NCBI RefSeq assembly: GCF_015555905.1
Contig: NZ_JADNLK010000015.1
Span: 1 to 64,000, forward strand
Origin: Clostridium sp. D43t1_170807_H7
GTDB taxonomy: Bacteria > Bacillota > Clostridia > Clostridiales > Clostridiaceae
Direction: 5' to 3'
Length of the DNA: 64,000 nt
Shown here: piece after piece, positions 1-8,752 of the stretch
How positions within the stretch are numbered: the stretch's first letter is position 1
How the letters are laid out: every line of letters starts with the position of its first letter
Notes under the pieces: generated by a model
The model's database searches: none
Seen by the model: the letters and a program-made list of their open reading frames with translations, nothing else
What the model was told of the DNA's origin: nothing
Position numbers and translations under genes: made by a program

Positions 1-128
1 ACCCAGCCGTTAATTGTTGATTTTGCAATGCCATATTCGCTACTTAGCTCTGCTAAGCTCATTCCTGACTTAAATAAGTCTACTATCATATCTTTATATT
101 CTTGATCGTATCTTCTGCCCTTACCCAT
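1..128 (-). CDS. IS3-family transposase OrfA, N-terminal part
   Basis: The minus strand from 128 reads MGKGRRYDQEYKDMIVDLF, followed by a helix-turn-helix segment (SLAELSSEYGIAKSTINGW) typical of IS3-family OrfA proteins that bind the element's ends. About 42 codons are present before the window edge. A GAAAGGATG ribosome site lies upstream. Known of the family: OrfA is joined to the DDE-domain OrfB by programmed frameshifting; that part is outside the window. Confidence 0.85.
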   Translation of the reverse strand, partial: MGKGRRYDQEYKDMIVDLFKSGMSLAELSSEYGIAKSTINGW

Positions 129-187
129 AATGGACACATCCTTTCTTAATTAAATATAATTTTACTTAGTTCTACTTAATGTGTCCA
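1..187 (-). mobile_element. IS3-family insertion sequence, left part cut by window edge
   Basis: The sequence holds the start of an orfA-type transposase gene and, outside it, a terminal repeat beginning TGGACACATTAAG on the minus strand, ending near base 187. Beyond this point the reading frame of the surface protein resumes, so the element has inserted inside that gene. Only one end is in the window, so the target duplication and full length cannot be seen. The exact terminal base is inferred. Confidence 0.8.
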
Positions 188-2162
188 CTACTTTATACTA
201 ACACCAAGATTATCTAGAAGTAAAGGATACTTTATGGTAGATGAAGCTGGAGAATATGAATTCCAAGCTTTTGGAGATGATAGAGCTGCTTTTCAAATAC
301 ATTTAGATGATGGAACAACACTACAATCTATAACTAATGATTATGCAAATAATGCTGATGATGCACTTAAGCTTGCACAGCAAACTGATAATCAAGGCAG
401 AGCTAAATCAACTAGCTTTACTGTAAATTTAGAAGCTAATAAAATTTATCAATATACATTGGTAGCTAAAAATACTGGAGGTATAGGCTGGGCTGATGTA
501 AATATTAGAAAAACTTCTGGCGACACTAGTTGGAAATCAATAACTAAGGTTTATTCTAAGTTAGATGATGTAGGTAAAACTACAGATAGAAACTATATCA
601 TGCCAGATCCTGAGTATATTAGACCATCAATTTTAGCAACAGCAGATGAAACTACAGTAAAAGGATTAACAGTTATTAGTACTCCACAAGGAGTTATTCC
701 TAATAATGATCCAAACTCTCTTAATGAAGGTATTAAAGAAAATATAGTTGACGGAGATATAAATACATATTTCCACTCATCTTATGATAATTCTAATAAA
801 ACACCTTTTCCACATGAATATATATTTGATTTAGGTGGAGAAAAATCTTTTAATAATCTAGAAATATATACACGTACATATGACCATGTTGGTGTAATAG
901 GAGATTATGAAATATTTATAGCAGATGAGTATGATGGAGATAAAACTGTTTGGACACAGATAGCTGATGATAAAACAAGAAAAGGTAATTCAAAGGCCTC
1001 TGCAGACATAAAAATATCATTACCACAAACAAAGGCTAAATATTTAAAAATTAGAGCTTTAAATAATAGAGATGGCAATGATATAACAATAGTTGCAGAG
1101 GTAAAGTTATCAAATAAAACAAATGTTAAAAATGTAATAGCTCAAGACTCTAGTTTTATACAATACGAAGGAGATTGGACAAAACATTCTAATGGAGCTT
1201 TTGTAAATGGTGCAACATACAATACAACTACTGGTTACTTTATGTATTGTTTTGAAGGAAATGAAAGTAATATATATGTAGCTAAAGATGTTGAAGTATA
1301 AATTAGAATAGATGGTGGTAAGTGGGAAAAAGTTAAATTAACAGGATCACTAAGAGAACCTTCAATTACATTAAATATGCAAAGCGAAGGTAAGCATGTA
1401 GTAGAAGTTCGTGCTATAAATGAAGAAATAGCTCTTAATATGATATCTACAGATGGTATCTTTTATAAAGGAAAAGTTCCTGCTAAATCAAATCCACCAG
1501 TTATACATGGTGCTGATAATATAAAAATAGGAGTTGGACAAGTTGACACCTTTGATAAGATGAAGGGAGTTAGCTACAGTGATGATGTTGATACAACTGG
1601 ATTACAAATAAATGTAACTGGGGAATTAGGTAAGTCTACTCCAGGAACAAATAAAGCTAATGGAGTAAGTGTAACAGATTTAGAAGATGGAGATTTAATA
1701 AAATCACTACAATTACCTACACTGGACTTAAGTAGCTTAACTGAAGGAAATTATTCTGTAAAATATGAAGTAACAGATAGCGATAATAACACTATTATAG
1801 TTGAAAGAAAAATAATAGTATTGTCAAATAAAGTTAATGATGAAACAAAACCAGGAGAAACTCCTGATATGCCAGAAACACCTGATACTCCTGTGGAGAA
1901 ACCTGAAGGAACTCCTAATGTACCAGTAACACCTGATACTCCAGTAGAAAAACCGGAAGAAGCTCCTGATGTATCAGAAATACCTGGATCCTCAGATGAA
2001 ACTTCTGATAATACAAATAGTAATAATGAAACTAATAAAAATCCAGAAAAGCTTCCTTCAAAAGGAAATGTATTATCAAATTATGTAGTTGTTTTAGGCT
2101 CATTACTATTAGTAGCATTAGGATTAGTTTTAACAAAAAGAAAAATTACAAGTTCTAAATAA
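188..2162 (+). pseudogene. C-terminal remnant of a cell-wall-anchored surface protein
   Basis: Open frame runs from the IS junction through 1298, meets TAA at 1299-1301, and continues in the same frame to 2162, so a single gene has both an IS insertion and a nonsense codon. The remnant shows a PA14-like beta segment (about 230-510), an F5/8 type C/CBM32-like domain (about 620-1110), Ig-like segments, and Pro-Glu-Thr-rich repeats (about 1850-1980). It ends in a sorting signal with LPSKG (2052-2066), a hydrophobic helix and a KRK tail. The N-terminal part and any catalytic domain are missing. In clostridia this architecture is common in glycan- or mucin-targeting surface proteins; the original activity is unknown. 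A reinitiated product from the ATG at 1377 is possible but would lack a signal peptide. Confidence 0.85.
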
Positions 2163-2167
2163 AATAT

Positions 2168-2205
2168 AAAAAGAGAATTGGATATATAATCTAATTCTCT
2201 TTTTA
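2168..2205. terminator. bidirectional hairpin terminator
   Basis: Arms AAAAAGAGAATT and AATTCTCTTTTT flank a short loop, with A-run before and T-run after. It sits between the convergent surface-protein remnant and the Ppx/GppA gene and could serve both. The 127 bases after it hold no gene I can support. Confidence 0.8.
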
Positions 2206-2332
2206 TCACTTGATAACTATTAAGATATTTTATAATTCTTAATAACACTATACTCTCTCCTAAAACTATATTAAGGCTACAAGGTGCCATAAGAATTTTT
2301 CCTGTTCCAGTATATACTTTAATCATATATTA

Positions 2333-3241
2333 TTAATATTTATATTTTTCATAAATTATCCCTTCTCTAAGTCCTATAGCACTTATAATATACTTTTCTG
2401 AATCAAAATACTTAAGTATTACTAAAATAGCTCCAAGAGGTGCTGCAAATATTTCAGCTCTCTTTTTTGATAACCCCTTAAAATTACTTCTTTCTTTTAT
2501 AGGTAATTTTAAAAACTCAGCATATATTTTAGAAATCTCATCTCTTGTCATACTATAATTATGAAGTAATTCTTTAGGATAATCTTCATTACCTTTAGAT
2601 ACTCTACCTATATGTTTTGCAATACCACCAATTCCAATTACATTTAAGTTATTATTTTTCTTCAACCATGATATTTCTTGCAATCTATCATAAATAAATT
2701 TATTAAGCTCAATCTCCATTTCCTTACTTTCAAGATTATTAAACATTTTAGTAAGAGGAATACTTCCTAGTGGTAAGCTTATTGTTTCTTTAAATTCCCC
2801 ATTTTCCATAAGTGTGATTTCCATACTAGATCCACCTAAATCCAATAAAACAGCATTTTTCTCTAACATTGAATTTTTAATTGCTAAATATCCATACTTA
2901 GCCTCTTCCAGTCCAGATAAAATATTTACCTCTAATCCTAAATCCAATTTAATTTTATTGCATACATCATACTTATTTATAGATCTTCTAATAGCTTCTG
3001 TTGCAACAACATATATTTCTAAGACTTCATATCTTTTGCATATATCCTTAAATACTTTTAATACTTTAAGAAGTATATTTAATCCACTTTCACTTAAATA
3101 ATCATCTTCTCTTAAATAACTACCTAATCTAATTGTCCTCTTTGCTTCATTTATTACTTTAAATGTTGAATCTCCCTTTATTCTATAAATTATTAATCTT
3201 ACTGAATTAGATCCAATATCTATTATTGCTCTTCTCTCCAC
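2333..3241 (-). CDS. Ppx/GppA family phosphatase (exopolyphosphatase-like)
   Basis: About 302 residues of the ASKHA fold. Phosphate-1 motif IDIGSNSVRL is at the N-terminus, the phosphate-2 motif LLDLGGSSMEIT near residue 135, and GIGGIAKHI near residue 205. Family members hydrolyse polyphosphate or pppGpp and work in phosphate storage and the stringent response; which substrate is used here cannot be told. It is a short single-module member without the C-terminal HD domain of longer enzymes. GTG starts exist at 3250 and 3241; the second is better spaced from the GGGG ribosome site, so I chose it. It stands alone, transcribed away from cstA. Confidence 0.85.
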   Translation of the reverse strand: MERRAIIDIGSNSVRLIIYRIKGDSTFKVINEAKRTIRLGSYLREDDYLSESGLNILLKVLKVFKDICKRYEVLEIYVVATEAIRRSINKYDVCNKIKLDLGLEVNILSGLEEAKYGYLAIKNSMLEKNAVLLDLGGSSMEITLMENGEFKETISLPLGSIPLTKMFNNLESKEMEIELNKFIYDRLQEISWLKKNNNLNVIGIGGIAKHIGRVSKGNEDYPKELLHNYSMTRDEISKIYAEFLKLPIKERSNFKGLSKKRAEIFAAPLGAILVILKYFDSEKYIISAIGLREGIIYEKYKY

Positions 3242-3380
3242 CTTACTCACCCCTTAATTAACATTTTAAACCTTTCCTCATCTGATATAAATTTTTTTTT
3301 ACTTTTATTAAATTTTATAATATTATATTTAATTTTATTTCTTATAAACAAAATTAAATATAAGTATATTAAAAATGATA

Positions 3381-3394
3381 GTTAAACGTTTCCT
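3381..3394 (+). promoter_or_regulatory. possible CcpA cre site upstream of cstA
   Basis: GTTAAACGTTTCCT resembles the cre consensus TGWAARCGYTWNCW with one clear mismatch. It lies just upstream of the cstA -35 box. Catabolite control would suit a carbon-starvation peptide transporter. This is inference from motif similarity. Confidence 0.4.
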
Positions 3395-3416
3395 TATTAT
3401 TTTTGTTTTTACTTTA

Positions 3417-3445
3417 TTGACGTTTTATTATTACTTATCTATAAT
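3417..3445 (+). promoter_or_regulatory. sigma-A-type promoter of cstA
   Basis: TTGACG (3417-3422) and TATAAT (3440-3445) are separated by 17 bases, a near-consensus housekeeping promoter about 70 bases ahead of the cstA start. Confidence 0.75.
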
Positions 3446-3512
3446 TACTAATATATTATAATTTATAAATATTTTGTAAATTATATTTAATTTTTAAAAG
3501 GGGGCTTTTATA

Positions 3513-5192
3513 ATGAATGGATTAACTATAGTAGGACTTGCCATATTAGTTTTAGCTATTGCTTATGTTACTTATGGAAGATATCTTGCTAAAACTTGGG
3601 GTATTGATCCAAATGCAAAAACACCAGCTTATACAAAGGAAGATGGCGAAGACTTTATTCCTACACCAAAAGCTGTAGTATTTTCACATCAATTTTCATC
3701 AATTGCAGGGGCAGGACCTGTAACAGGACCAATTATAGCAGCAATGTTTGGCTGGGTTCCTGTTTTATTATGGTTACTAATTGGTGGAATATTCTTTGGG
3801 GCAGTACATGACTTCGCAGCTTTATATGCATCTGTTAAAAATGAAGGTAAATCAATTGGAGGCTTAATTGAGCAATACATCGGAAAAGCAGGAAGAAAAT
3901 TTTTCTTTTTATTTGCTTGGATATTTACTTTGCTAGTAATTGCAGCCTTCTCTGATATAGTTGCTAGCACATTTAATGGAATAGCACAAGATGGTTCTTT
4001 ACTTACACCAAATGCATCAGCTGCATCAATTTCAATGCTATTTATAATAGTTGCAATGATTTTTGGAGTTTTTATTAAATATAAAAACCCAAGTCAAAGT
4101 TTACAATTTATAATCGGAGTTGTTCTTTTAGTAGCTATGCTAGCTGTAGGAATAGCATTTCCTCTATATTTTGATAAAACAACTTGGTTAATAGTAACTT
4201 TTGCTTATCTTTTCTTAGCATCAATTACTCCAATGTGGCTATTAATGCAACCAAGAGATTACTTAAGTACATTTTTGTTACTTGCAATGATTATTGGTGC
4301 TGTTTTAGGTGTTGTAGTAGCTAAACCTGAAATGAACCTACCTGCATTTGTAGGATTTGAAGTAGATGGAAAGTTCTTATTTCCAACATTATTTATAACA
4401 ATTGCTTGTGGTGCCGTTTCTGGATTCCATAGTTTAGTTTCATCTGAAACTTCATCTAAACAAGTAAAAAATGAAAAAGATATGCTAAGTATAGGCTATG
4501 GTGCTATGCTTATTGAATCTTTATTAGGTGTAATTGCTCTTGTTGTAGTAGGTGCTGCTGCTATTGGCGGAAAGATGCCTGAAGGAACTCCTTTTGCTAT
4601 ATTTTCAAGCAATGTTGCTGGTTTCTTAGGTCTTTTAGGAATTCCAGAACATATTGCTAATTGTATAATGACAATGTGTGTATCAGCATTAGCACTAACC
4701 TCTTTAGACTCTGTTGCACGTATTGGCCGTATGTCTCTTCAAGAATTATTTAAAGATGATTCTAAAGAAGCTACTGGAATTTCTAAATTAATGACAAATA
4801 AATATTTTGCAACAATTCTTACTTTAGCAATAGGACTTATCCTTTCACTTGGTGGATACAATAACGTTTGGCCATTATTCGGAGCAGCTAATCAATTATT
4901 ATCTGCATTAGTATTAATTACTCTTGCTGTATTCTTAAAAAGTACTAAAAGAAAAGGCTTTATGTTATGGGCTCCTATGGTTGTAATGTTATCTGTAACA
5001 TTTACAGCATTAGTACAAGCTATTTTAGGTATTATTAAAAAAATAACTGCAGGTCAATTTGTATTTCTTACTGATGGATTACAATTAATATTTGCAATTC
5101 TACTAATATGTTTAGGATTTATGGTTGCAGTTTCTTGCTTTAAAAAATTATTTAAAAAAGATTCTAAAAATAATGTAGTTACAACTAATTAA
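3513..5192 (+). CDS. cstA: carbon starvation protein CstA, peptide/pyruvate-type transporter
   Basis: 559 residues, strongly hydrophobic with about 15 membrane segments. The family-typical segment around residues 55-100 (FSSIAGAGPVTGPI, then FFGAVHDFAALYASV) is intact. Family members import peptides or pyruvate when preferred carbon is exhausted. The length matches the shorter Gram-positive form rather than the ~700-residue E. coli form. AAAGGGGGC precedes the ATG. A strong promoter and a possible cre site lie upstream and a terminator follows directly, so it is a single-gene unit. Confidence 0.92.
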   Translation: MNGLTIVGLAILVLAIAYVTYGRYLAKTWGIDPNAKTPAYTKEDGEDFIPTPKAVVFSHQFSSIAGAGPVTGPIIAAMFGWVPVLLWLLIGGIFFGAVHDFAALYASVKNEGKSIGGLIEQYIGKAGRKFFFLFAWIFTLLVIAAFSDIVASTFNGIAQDGSLLTPNASAASISMLFIIVAMIFGVFIKYKNPSQSLQFIIGVVLLVAMLAVGIAFPLYFDKTTWLIVTFAYLFLASITPMWLLMQPRDYLSTFLLLAMIIGAVLGVVVAKPEMNLPAFVGFEVDGKFLFPTLFITIACGAVSGFHSLVSSETSSKQVKNEKDMLSIGYGAMLIESLLGVIALVVVGAAAIGGKMPEGTPFAIFSSNVAGFLGLLGIPEHIANCIMTMCVSALALTSLDSVARIGRMSLQELFKDDSKEATGISKLMTNKYFATILTLAIGLILSLGGYNNVWPLFGAANQLLSALVLITLAVFLKSTKRKGFMLWAPMVVMLSVTFTALVQAILGIIKKITAGQFVFLTDGLQLIFAILLICLGFMVAVSCFKKLFKKDSKNNVVTTN

Positions 5193-5200
5193 AATAATTA

Positions 5201-5237
5201 AAAAGCGTGGAATCATTTATTTGATTCCACGCTTTTT
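5201..5237 (+). terminator. cstA terminator
   Basis: AAAAGCGTGGAATCA pairs with TGATTCCACGCTTTTT across a short ATT-rich loop and ends in a T-run, nine bases after the cstA stop. Confidence 0.9.
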
Positions 5238-5280
5238 ACTATATTTATCTAATAGTATTTCTATTAATGATATATTAAAC

Positions 5281-5320
5281 TGTTATACCAAAATGTTGTT
5301 AACAACATTTTGGTATAACA
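5281..5320. repeat. perfect 40-bp palindrome with no loop
   Basis: TGTTATACCAAAATGTTGTT is followed immediately by its exact reverse complement. The stretch 5238-5528 otherwise holds no gene I can support. There is no T-run, so it is not a normal terminator. It may be a protein-binding site, a replication or recombination hairpin, or the fused ends of a lost element. Confidence 0.85.
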
Positions 5321-5528
5321 TAATGCTAAGCTATTAAATAAATATAACCATCACTTATCTTATTTAACTATCTACTTCATTATTTATATAAAGGTTTATT
5401 TTTATCAAATCATTTTAACTTATAAATTTAAACATCAAAAATAAGCCATCATCAAAACTAACAATGGCCAACCTTATAATATATTTTTTATTATTCATTC
5501 TATAGAAATAATGCTGTCTTTCTATATT

Positions 5529-6458
5529 TTATATAGGTATAACTTTTGCTTTTATATTATTCCATGATAAATATGTGTTAATTTCTGCTTTTATATTAAC
5601 TTTAAAATCAAATTTTTCTATTATAGATATATTCTTATCATACTCTATATTATTTCTATATTCAAAAGCTCTCCAATTCAAATAATTATCCAAATACTTA
5701 CTTGCCACCCCATTAAATCTACCAAGCCATTTCTTAACTTTATTTGAATATAATATATCTATACTTGAAATTTCATTAATACTTACTTTTATTTTATTAA
5801 TTTCATTAAAAGCTTTAGCAAAAGTTTTTAATCTGCCATCTATAAATCCAACAACATATGCTTTCCTATCAATTCTTGGAATAATATTGTCTCTTATATC
5901 AAAAAATCCAATAAAATTCCTAGCCGCAAATATTGGAAGAATATCTATAGAATCATTAATAGCATTAACTACTATAATATTATCCCTTTTTTCTCCATGA
6001 TATTTTCTTGCACCTTTAAAATTTTCAGGTAAAACTAATTTTGTTAATTCAACATATGATCCTATTTTTTCAATATAATTTTTCTTACATAAATCATGTA
6101 AAAATCTATGTCTCCAAAAAAATGCTGTTACTAAAGTAATACCTATCTTTAGAGCACATTCTCTTAAAGATAATCCTTGAATAAAAACTTCAAAATATTT
6201 TTCCCACATCTTTTTAAATTTTTTAGAATATCTAAATGGATTATTTTTATTACCATTAAAAGTTTTTCCACACTCTTTATTTTTACATTTATATCTTTGA
6301 ATACCGTTATAAAAACCAAATTTAATAATATGGGCTCCTTCACAATAAGGACATATATTTTCATGATTTTTTTCAAAAGTATCAATAGTATTTCTTATTT
6401 CTTTTATATCTTTATTATTAGATTTATTATTCATTAAAGTTTTATAGACATTGATCAT
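5529..6458 (-). CDS. IS1595-like transposase, diverged and possibly domesticated
   Basis: 309 residues. An N-terminal zinc ribbon (CPYC near residue 37, then CKNKECG near residue 58) is followed by the helix LSLRECALKIGI and an RFNGVASKYLDNYLNW segment near residue 250, all typical of IS1595-family transposases. The usual first catalytic motif (E-x-D-E-T) is replaced by VELTKLVL, so the DDE-type site looks broken. No terminal inverted repeats are evident beside the gene. It is flanked by its own long spacers. Either this is a decaying IS copy or a retained DNA-binding protein; I favour loss of transposition without loss of frame. Confidence 0.7.
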   Translation of the reverse strand: MINVYKTLMNNKSNNKDIKEIRNTIDTFEKNHENICPYCEGAHIIKFGFYNGIQRYKCKNKECGKTFNGNKNNPFRYSKKFKKMWEKYFEVFIQGLSLRECALKIGITLVTAFFWRHRFLHDLCKKNYIEKIGSYVELTKLVLPENFKGARKYHGEKRDNIIVVNAINDSIDILPIFAARNFIGFFDIRDNIIPRIDRKAYVVGFIDGRLKTFAKAFNEINKIKVSINEISSIDILYSNKVKKWLGRFNGVASKYLDNYLNWRAFEYRNNIEYDKNISIIEKFDFKVNIKAEINTYLSWNNIKAKVIPI

Positions 6459-6571
6459 AATTACATCACCAATTGTAATTATTGACCTGTATCTATAGTA
6501 ATAAACAAAATCTACTTCTAATTTTTATTTTTTGTCGATTTACCAATCTAGCTTTTGTTCTATAATTTTAT

Positions 6572-6616
6572 AAAAAATACTATTACCCAAAAGATTATTG
6601 AGTAATAGTATTTTTT
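6572..6616. terminator. terminator downstream of the MATE gene
   Basis: AAAAAATACTATTAC and GTAATAGTATTTTTT form a 15-bp stem around a 15-base loop. It terminates the minus-strand DUF2798-MATE operon and has a T-run on the other strand too. Confidence 0.85.
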
Positions 6617-6661
6617 ATAACGTATAATCTGTAATACACAACATAATCAATTAATTTCTAC

Positions 6662-8050
6662 TTATGCTGATTCACTAAACTTATCCATAGTTAAAATCTT
6701 AGTTTTATTTGCCTTTATCATAAGAATAACTGCCACTACTAAGGCAACAGCTTCAGCTATTGGGAAAGCAAGCCACATTATATTTATTCCATTTGAAAAT
6801 TTAGAGAATAACCAAGCAAGAGGTAATACAACAACACATAATCTTAAAAGTGAAACAACTAATGAACTTATTCCACACCCTAATGCTTGGAAAACACCTT
6901 GAATTGCAATGCTACATCCTGCAAATAAAAATCCTACTGAAATAATACGTATTGATAAAATACAAAGTCTTGCTGTTTCATGTGATAAACCAAATAAATT
7001 AACTAAAGGCACTGCAAAAATTTGAAGTCCTATAGTTCCAACAATCATTATAATACTAGTATATAAAATACCATATTTAATTCCATCATTTACTCTCTTA
7101 TGATCTTCCATTCCATAGTTAAAAGCTACAATTGGAGTAATTGCACCCCTTAAACCTAATGCTGCAAATAATATAAATTGTTGTATCTTGTAAAATATTC
7201 CATAGGCTGTTACTGCTGCCATAGATACTGCTCCAAATATAATATTTACTCCATATGTCATAAATGACATTAAAGCTTGCATTATAATAGCAGGAAGACC
7301 TACAACATATATTTCTTTAACTATTTTTTTATCTAATTTTAAATAAGCTATCCCATTTGATATTTCCTTATTCTTTTTATAATGGAAGTACATTGCTATT
7401 AACATAGATACTACTTGCCCAATTACAGTTGCATATGCGGCACCAGCAACGCCCATTTGTGGACAACCAAGCCATCCAAATATTAATATTGGATCTAATA
7501 CAATATTTGTTATAGCGCCTGCAATTTGTGCTATTGTAGAATATAGTGTTTTTCCTGTTGATTGTAAGACCTTCTCATAAATAGAAAACATAATCATCCC
7601 AAATGATAATAATGTACAAATCATTAAATAAGTTCTTCCCATTGATAAAACAACATGATCAGAAGTCTGACTCTTTAAATAAATATCAATTCCTAATATT
7701 CCAAATATAAAAAAGCATATATAAATAATAATACCTAATGATACACCATTTCCAGCAACTCTTGCTACTTTCTTAGGATCATTCTGTCCAAGTGTTTTTG
7801 AAAGTAATGCATTAACACCTACCCCTGTTCCTATTCCAAATGCTACAATAAGCATCTGTATTGGAAATGCTAGTGTAAGAGCATTTACAGCATACTCTCC
7901 TGCATGAACTAATCCTCCTGAATCTGGTATTCTAGCTACAAATATACTATCAACTATATTATAGCAAGCTTGTAATACCATTGACAAAACTATTGGTATC
8001 CCCATACTAAGCATAACTTTTGGAACTGCTACTGTTCCCATTTTGTTCAT
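6662..8050 (-). CDS. MATE family multidrug/toxic-compound efflux transporter
   Basis: 462 residues with twelve predicted membrane segments in two six-helix halves, beginning with the MATE-like segment VLSMVLQACYNIVDSIFVAR near residue 20. Family members export cationic drugs and metabolites using a Na+ or H+ gradient; the substrate is unknown. It follows the DUF2798 gene by 32 bases in the same direction, so the two are probably cotranscribed. The closest relatives by pattern are the NorM/DinF-like MATE proteins abundant in clostridia. A clear ribosome site is not visible. Confidence 0.9.
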   Translation of the reverse strand: MNKMGTVAVPKVMLSMGIPIVLSMVLQACYNIVDSIFVARIPDSGGLVHAGEYAVNALTLAFPIQMLIVAFGIGTGVGVNALLSKTLGQNDPKKVARVAGNGVSLGIIIYICFFIFGILGIDIYLKSQTSDHVVLSMGRTYLMICTLLSFGMIMFSIYEKVLQSTGKTLYSTIAQIAGAITNIVLDPILIFGWLGCPQMGVAGAAYATVIGQVVSMLIAMYFHYKKNKEISNGIAYLKLDKKIVKEIYVVGLPAIIMQALMSFMTYGVNIIFGAVSMAAVTAYGIFYKIQQFILFAALGLRGAITPIVAFNYGMEDHKRVNDGIKYGILYTSIIMIVGTIGLQIFAVPLVNLFGLSHETARLCILSIRIISVGFLFAGCSIAIQGVFQALGCGISSLVVSLLRLCVVVLPLAWLFSKFSNGINIMWLAFPIAEAVALVVAVILMIKANKTKILTMDKFSESA

Positions 8051-8082
8051 ATTTATTTTTTTATATTCTAAATTATCTAATA

Positions 8083-8604
8083 TTATTCAACCATCTTTTC
8101 ACTATTAATTTCTTGATATGATGAATTTTTATCTTTAATTGTATGCAACTTTACCATTGCTAATCTTGCTATAGGCTGTGCTATAAATAATTCAACTGCA
8201 AAGGAAATAGCAAAATTTCTTGGCCACTTATAAAAGAACATTTTTATTGGTTCCATACTGATTGATCTCATTCCAATCCAGCTTCCTATAACAGTTAAAA
8301 ATATAGACATTAATAATACTGTACATAAAGTATTTACAATAATATGTGAGTTAAAACTATCTTCCTTGTTTATTATTTTTTCAGTCATTATTTCTGCTGG
8401 TTTAAAAGTAAGTAAAACAAGAACTACAACACTAATCCATATTAAAGGTAATACTTTCATAACATCAGCCCATACACTCATATTAAATCCAATTTCAAAA
8501 CAAGTGATTAGTGGTGCAATTATATTTACTGATATAATTGATATCATAACAATAAAAAGTACTGACTCCTTGCTATTTCTAGGTAGTTTCATGTAAAAAT
8601 CCAT
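8083..8604 (-). CDS. DUF2798 family membrane protein
   Basis: 173 residues with four membrane segments arranged as two similar halves. The first begins KLPRNSKESVLFIVMIS and the second FYKWPRNFAISFAVELF, so each carries the P-R-N signature of DUF2798. No biochemical role is established for the family. It is first in an operon with the MATE transporter, which suggests a partner or an accessory of export. AGAGGAA precedes the ATG. Confidence 0.8.
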   Translation of the reverse strand: MDFYMKLPRNSKESVLFIVMISIISVNIIAPLITCFEIGFNMSVWADVMKVLPLIWISVVVLVLLTFKPAEIMTEKIINKEDSFNSHIIVNTLCTVLLMSIFLTVIGSWIGMRSISMEPIKMFFYKWPRNFAISFAVELFIAQPIARLAMVKLHTIKDKNSSYQEINSEKMVE

Positions 8605-8657
8605 AATTTAATTCCTCTTTCTTTTATTTTGTATTGAAATTTTTCCGGAAAAAAATA

Positions 8658-8687
8658 AGCGTGAGACCAATTGCTTGATCTCACGCT
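8658..8687 (-). terminator. terminator of the 5'-nucleotidase gene
   Basis: AGCGTGAGA and its complement TCTCACGCT flank a short loop and, on the minus strand, are followed by TATTTTTTT. Confidence 0.85.
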
Positions 8688-8752
8688 GAACCATTATACT
8701 CGCTAAAACTTTCTTTTTTATTATAAACCAATTTAAAAATATTTTCAAATTA

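Noticed and set aside
2081-2326. 81-codon minus-strand frame over the end of the surface-protein remnant
   Set aside because: Runs through a bidirectional terminator and opposite a clear coding frame; it is a shadow.
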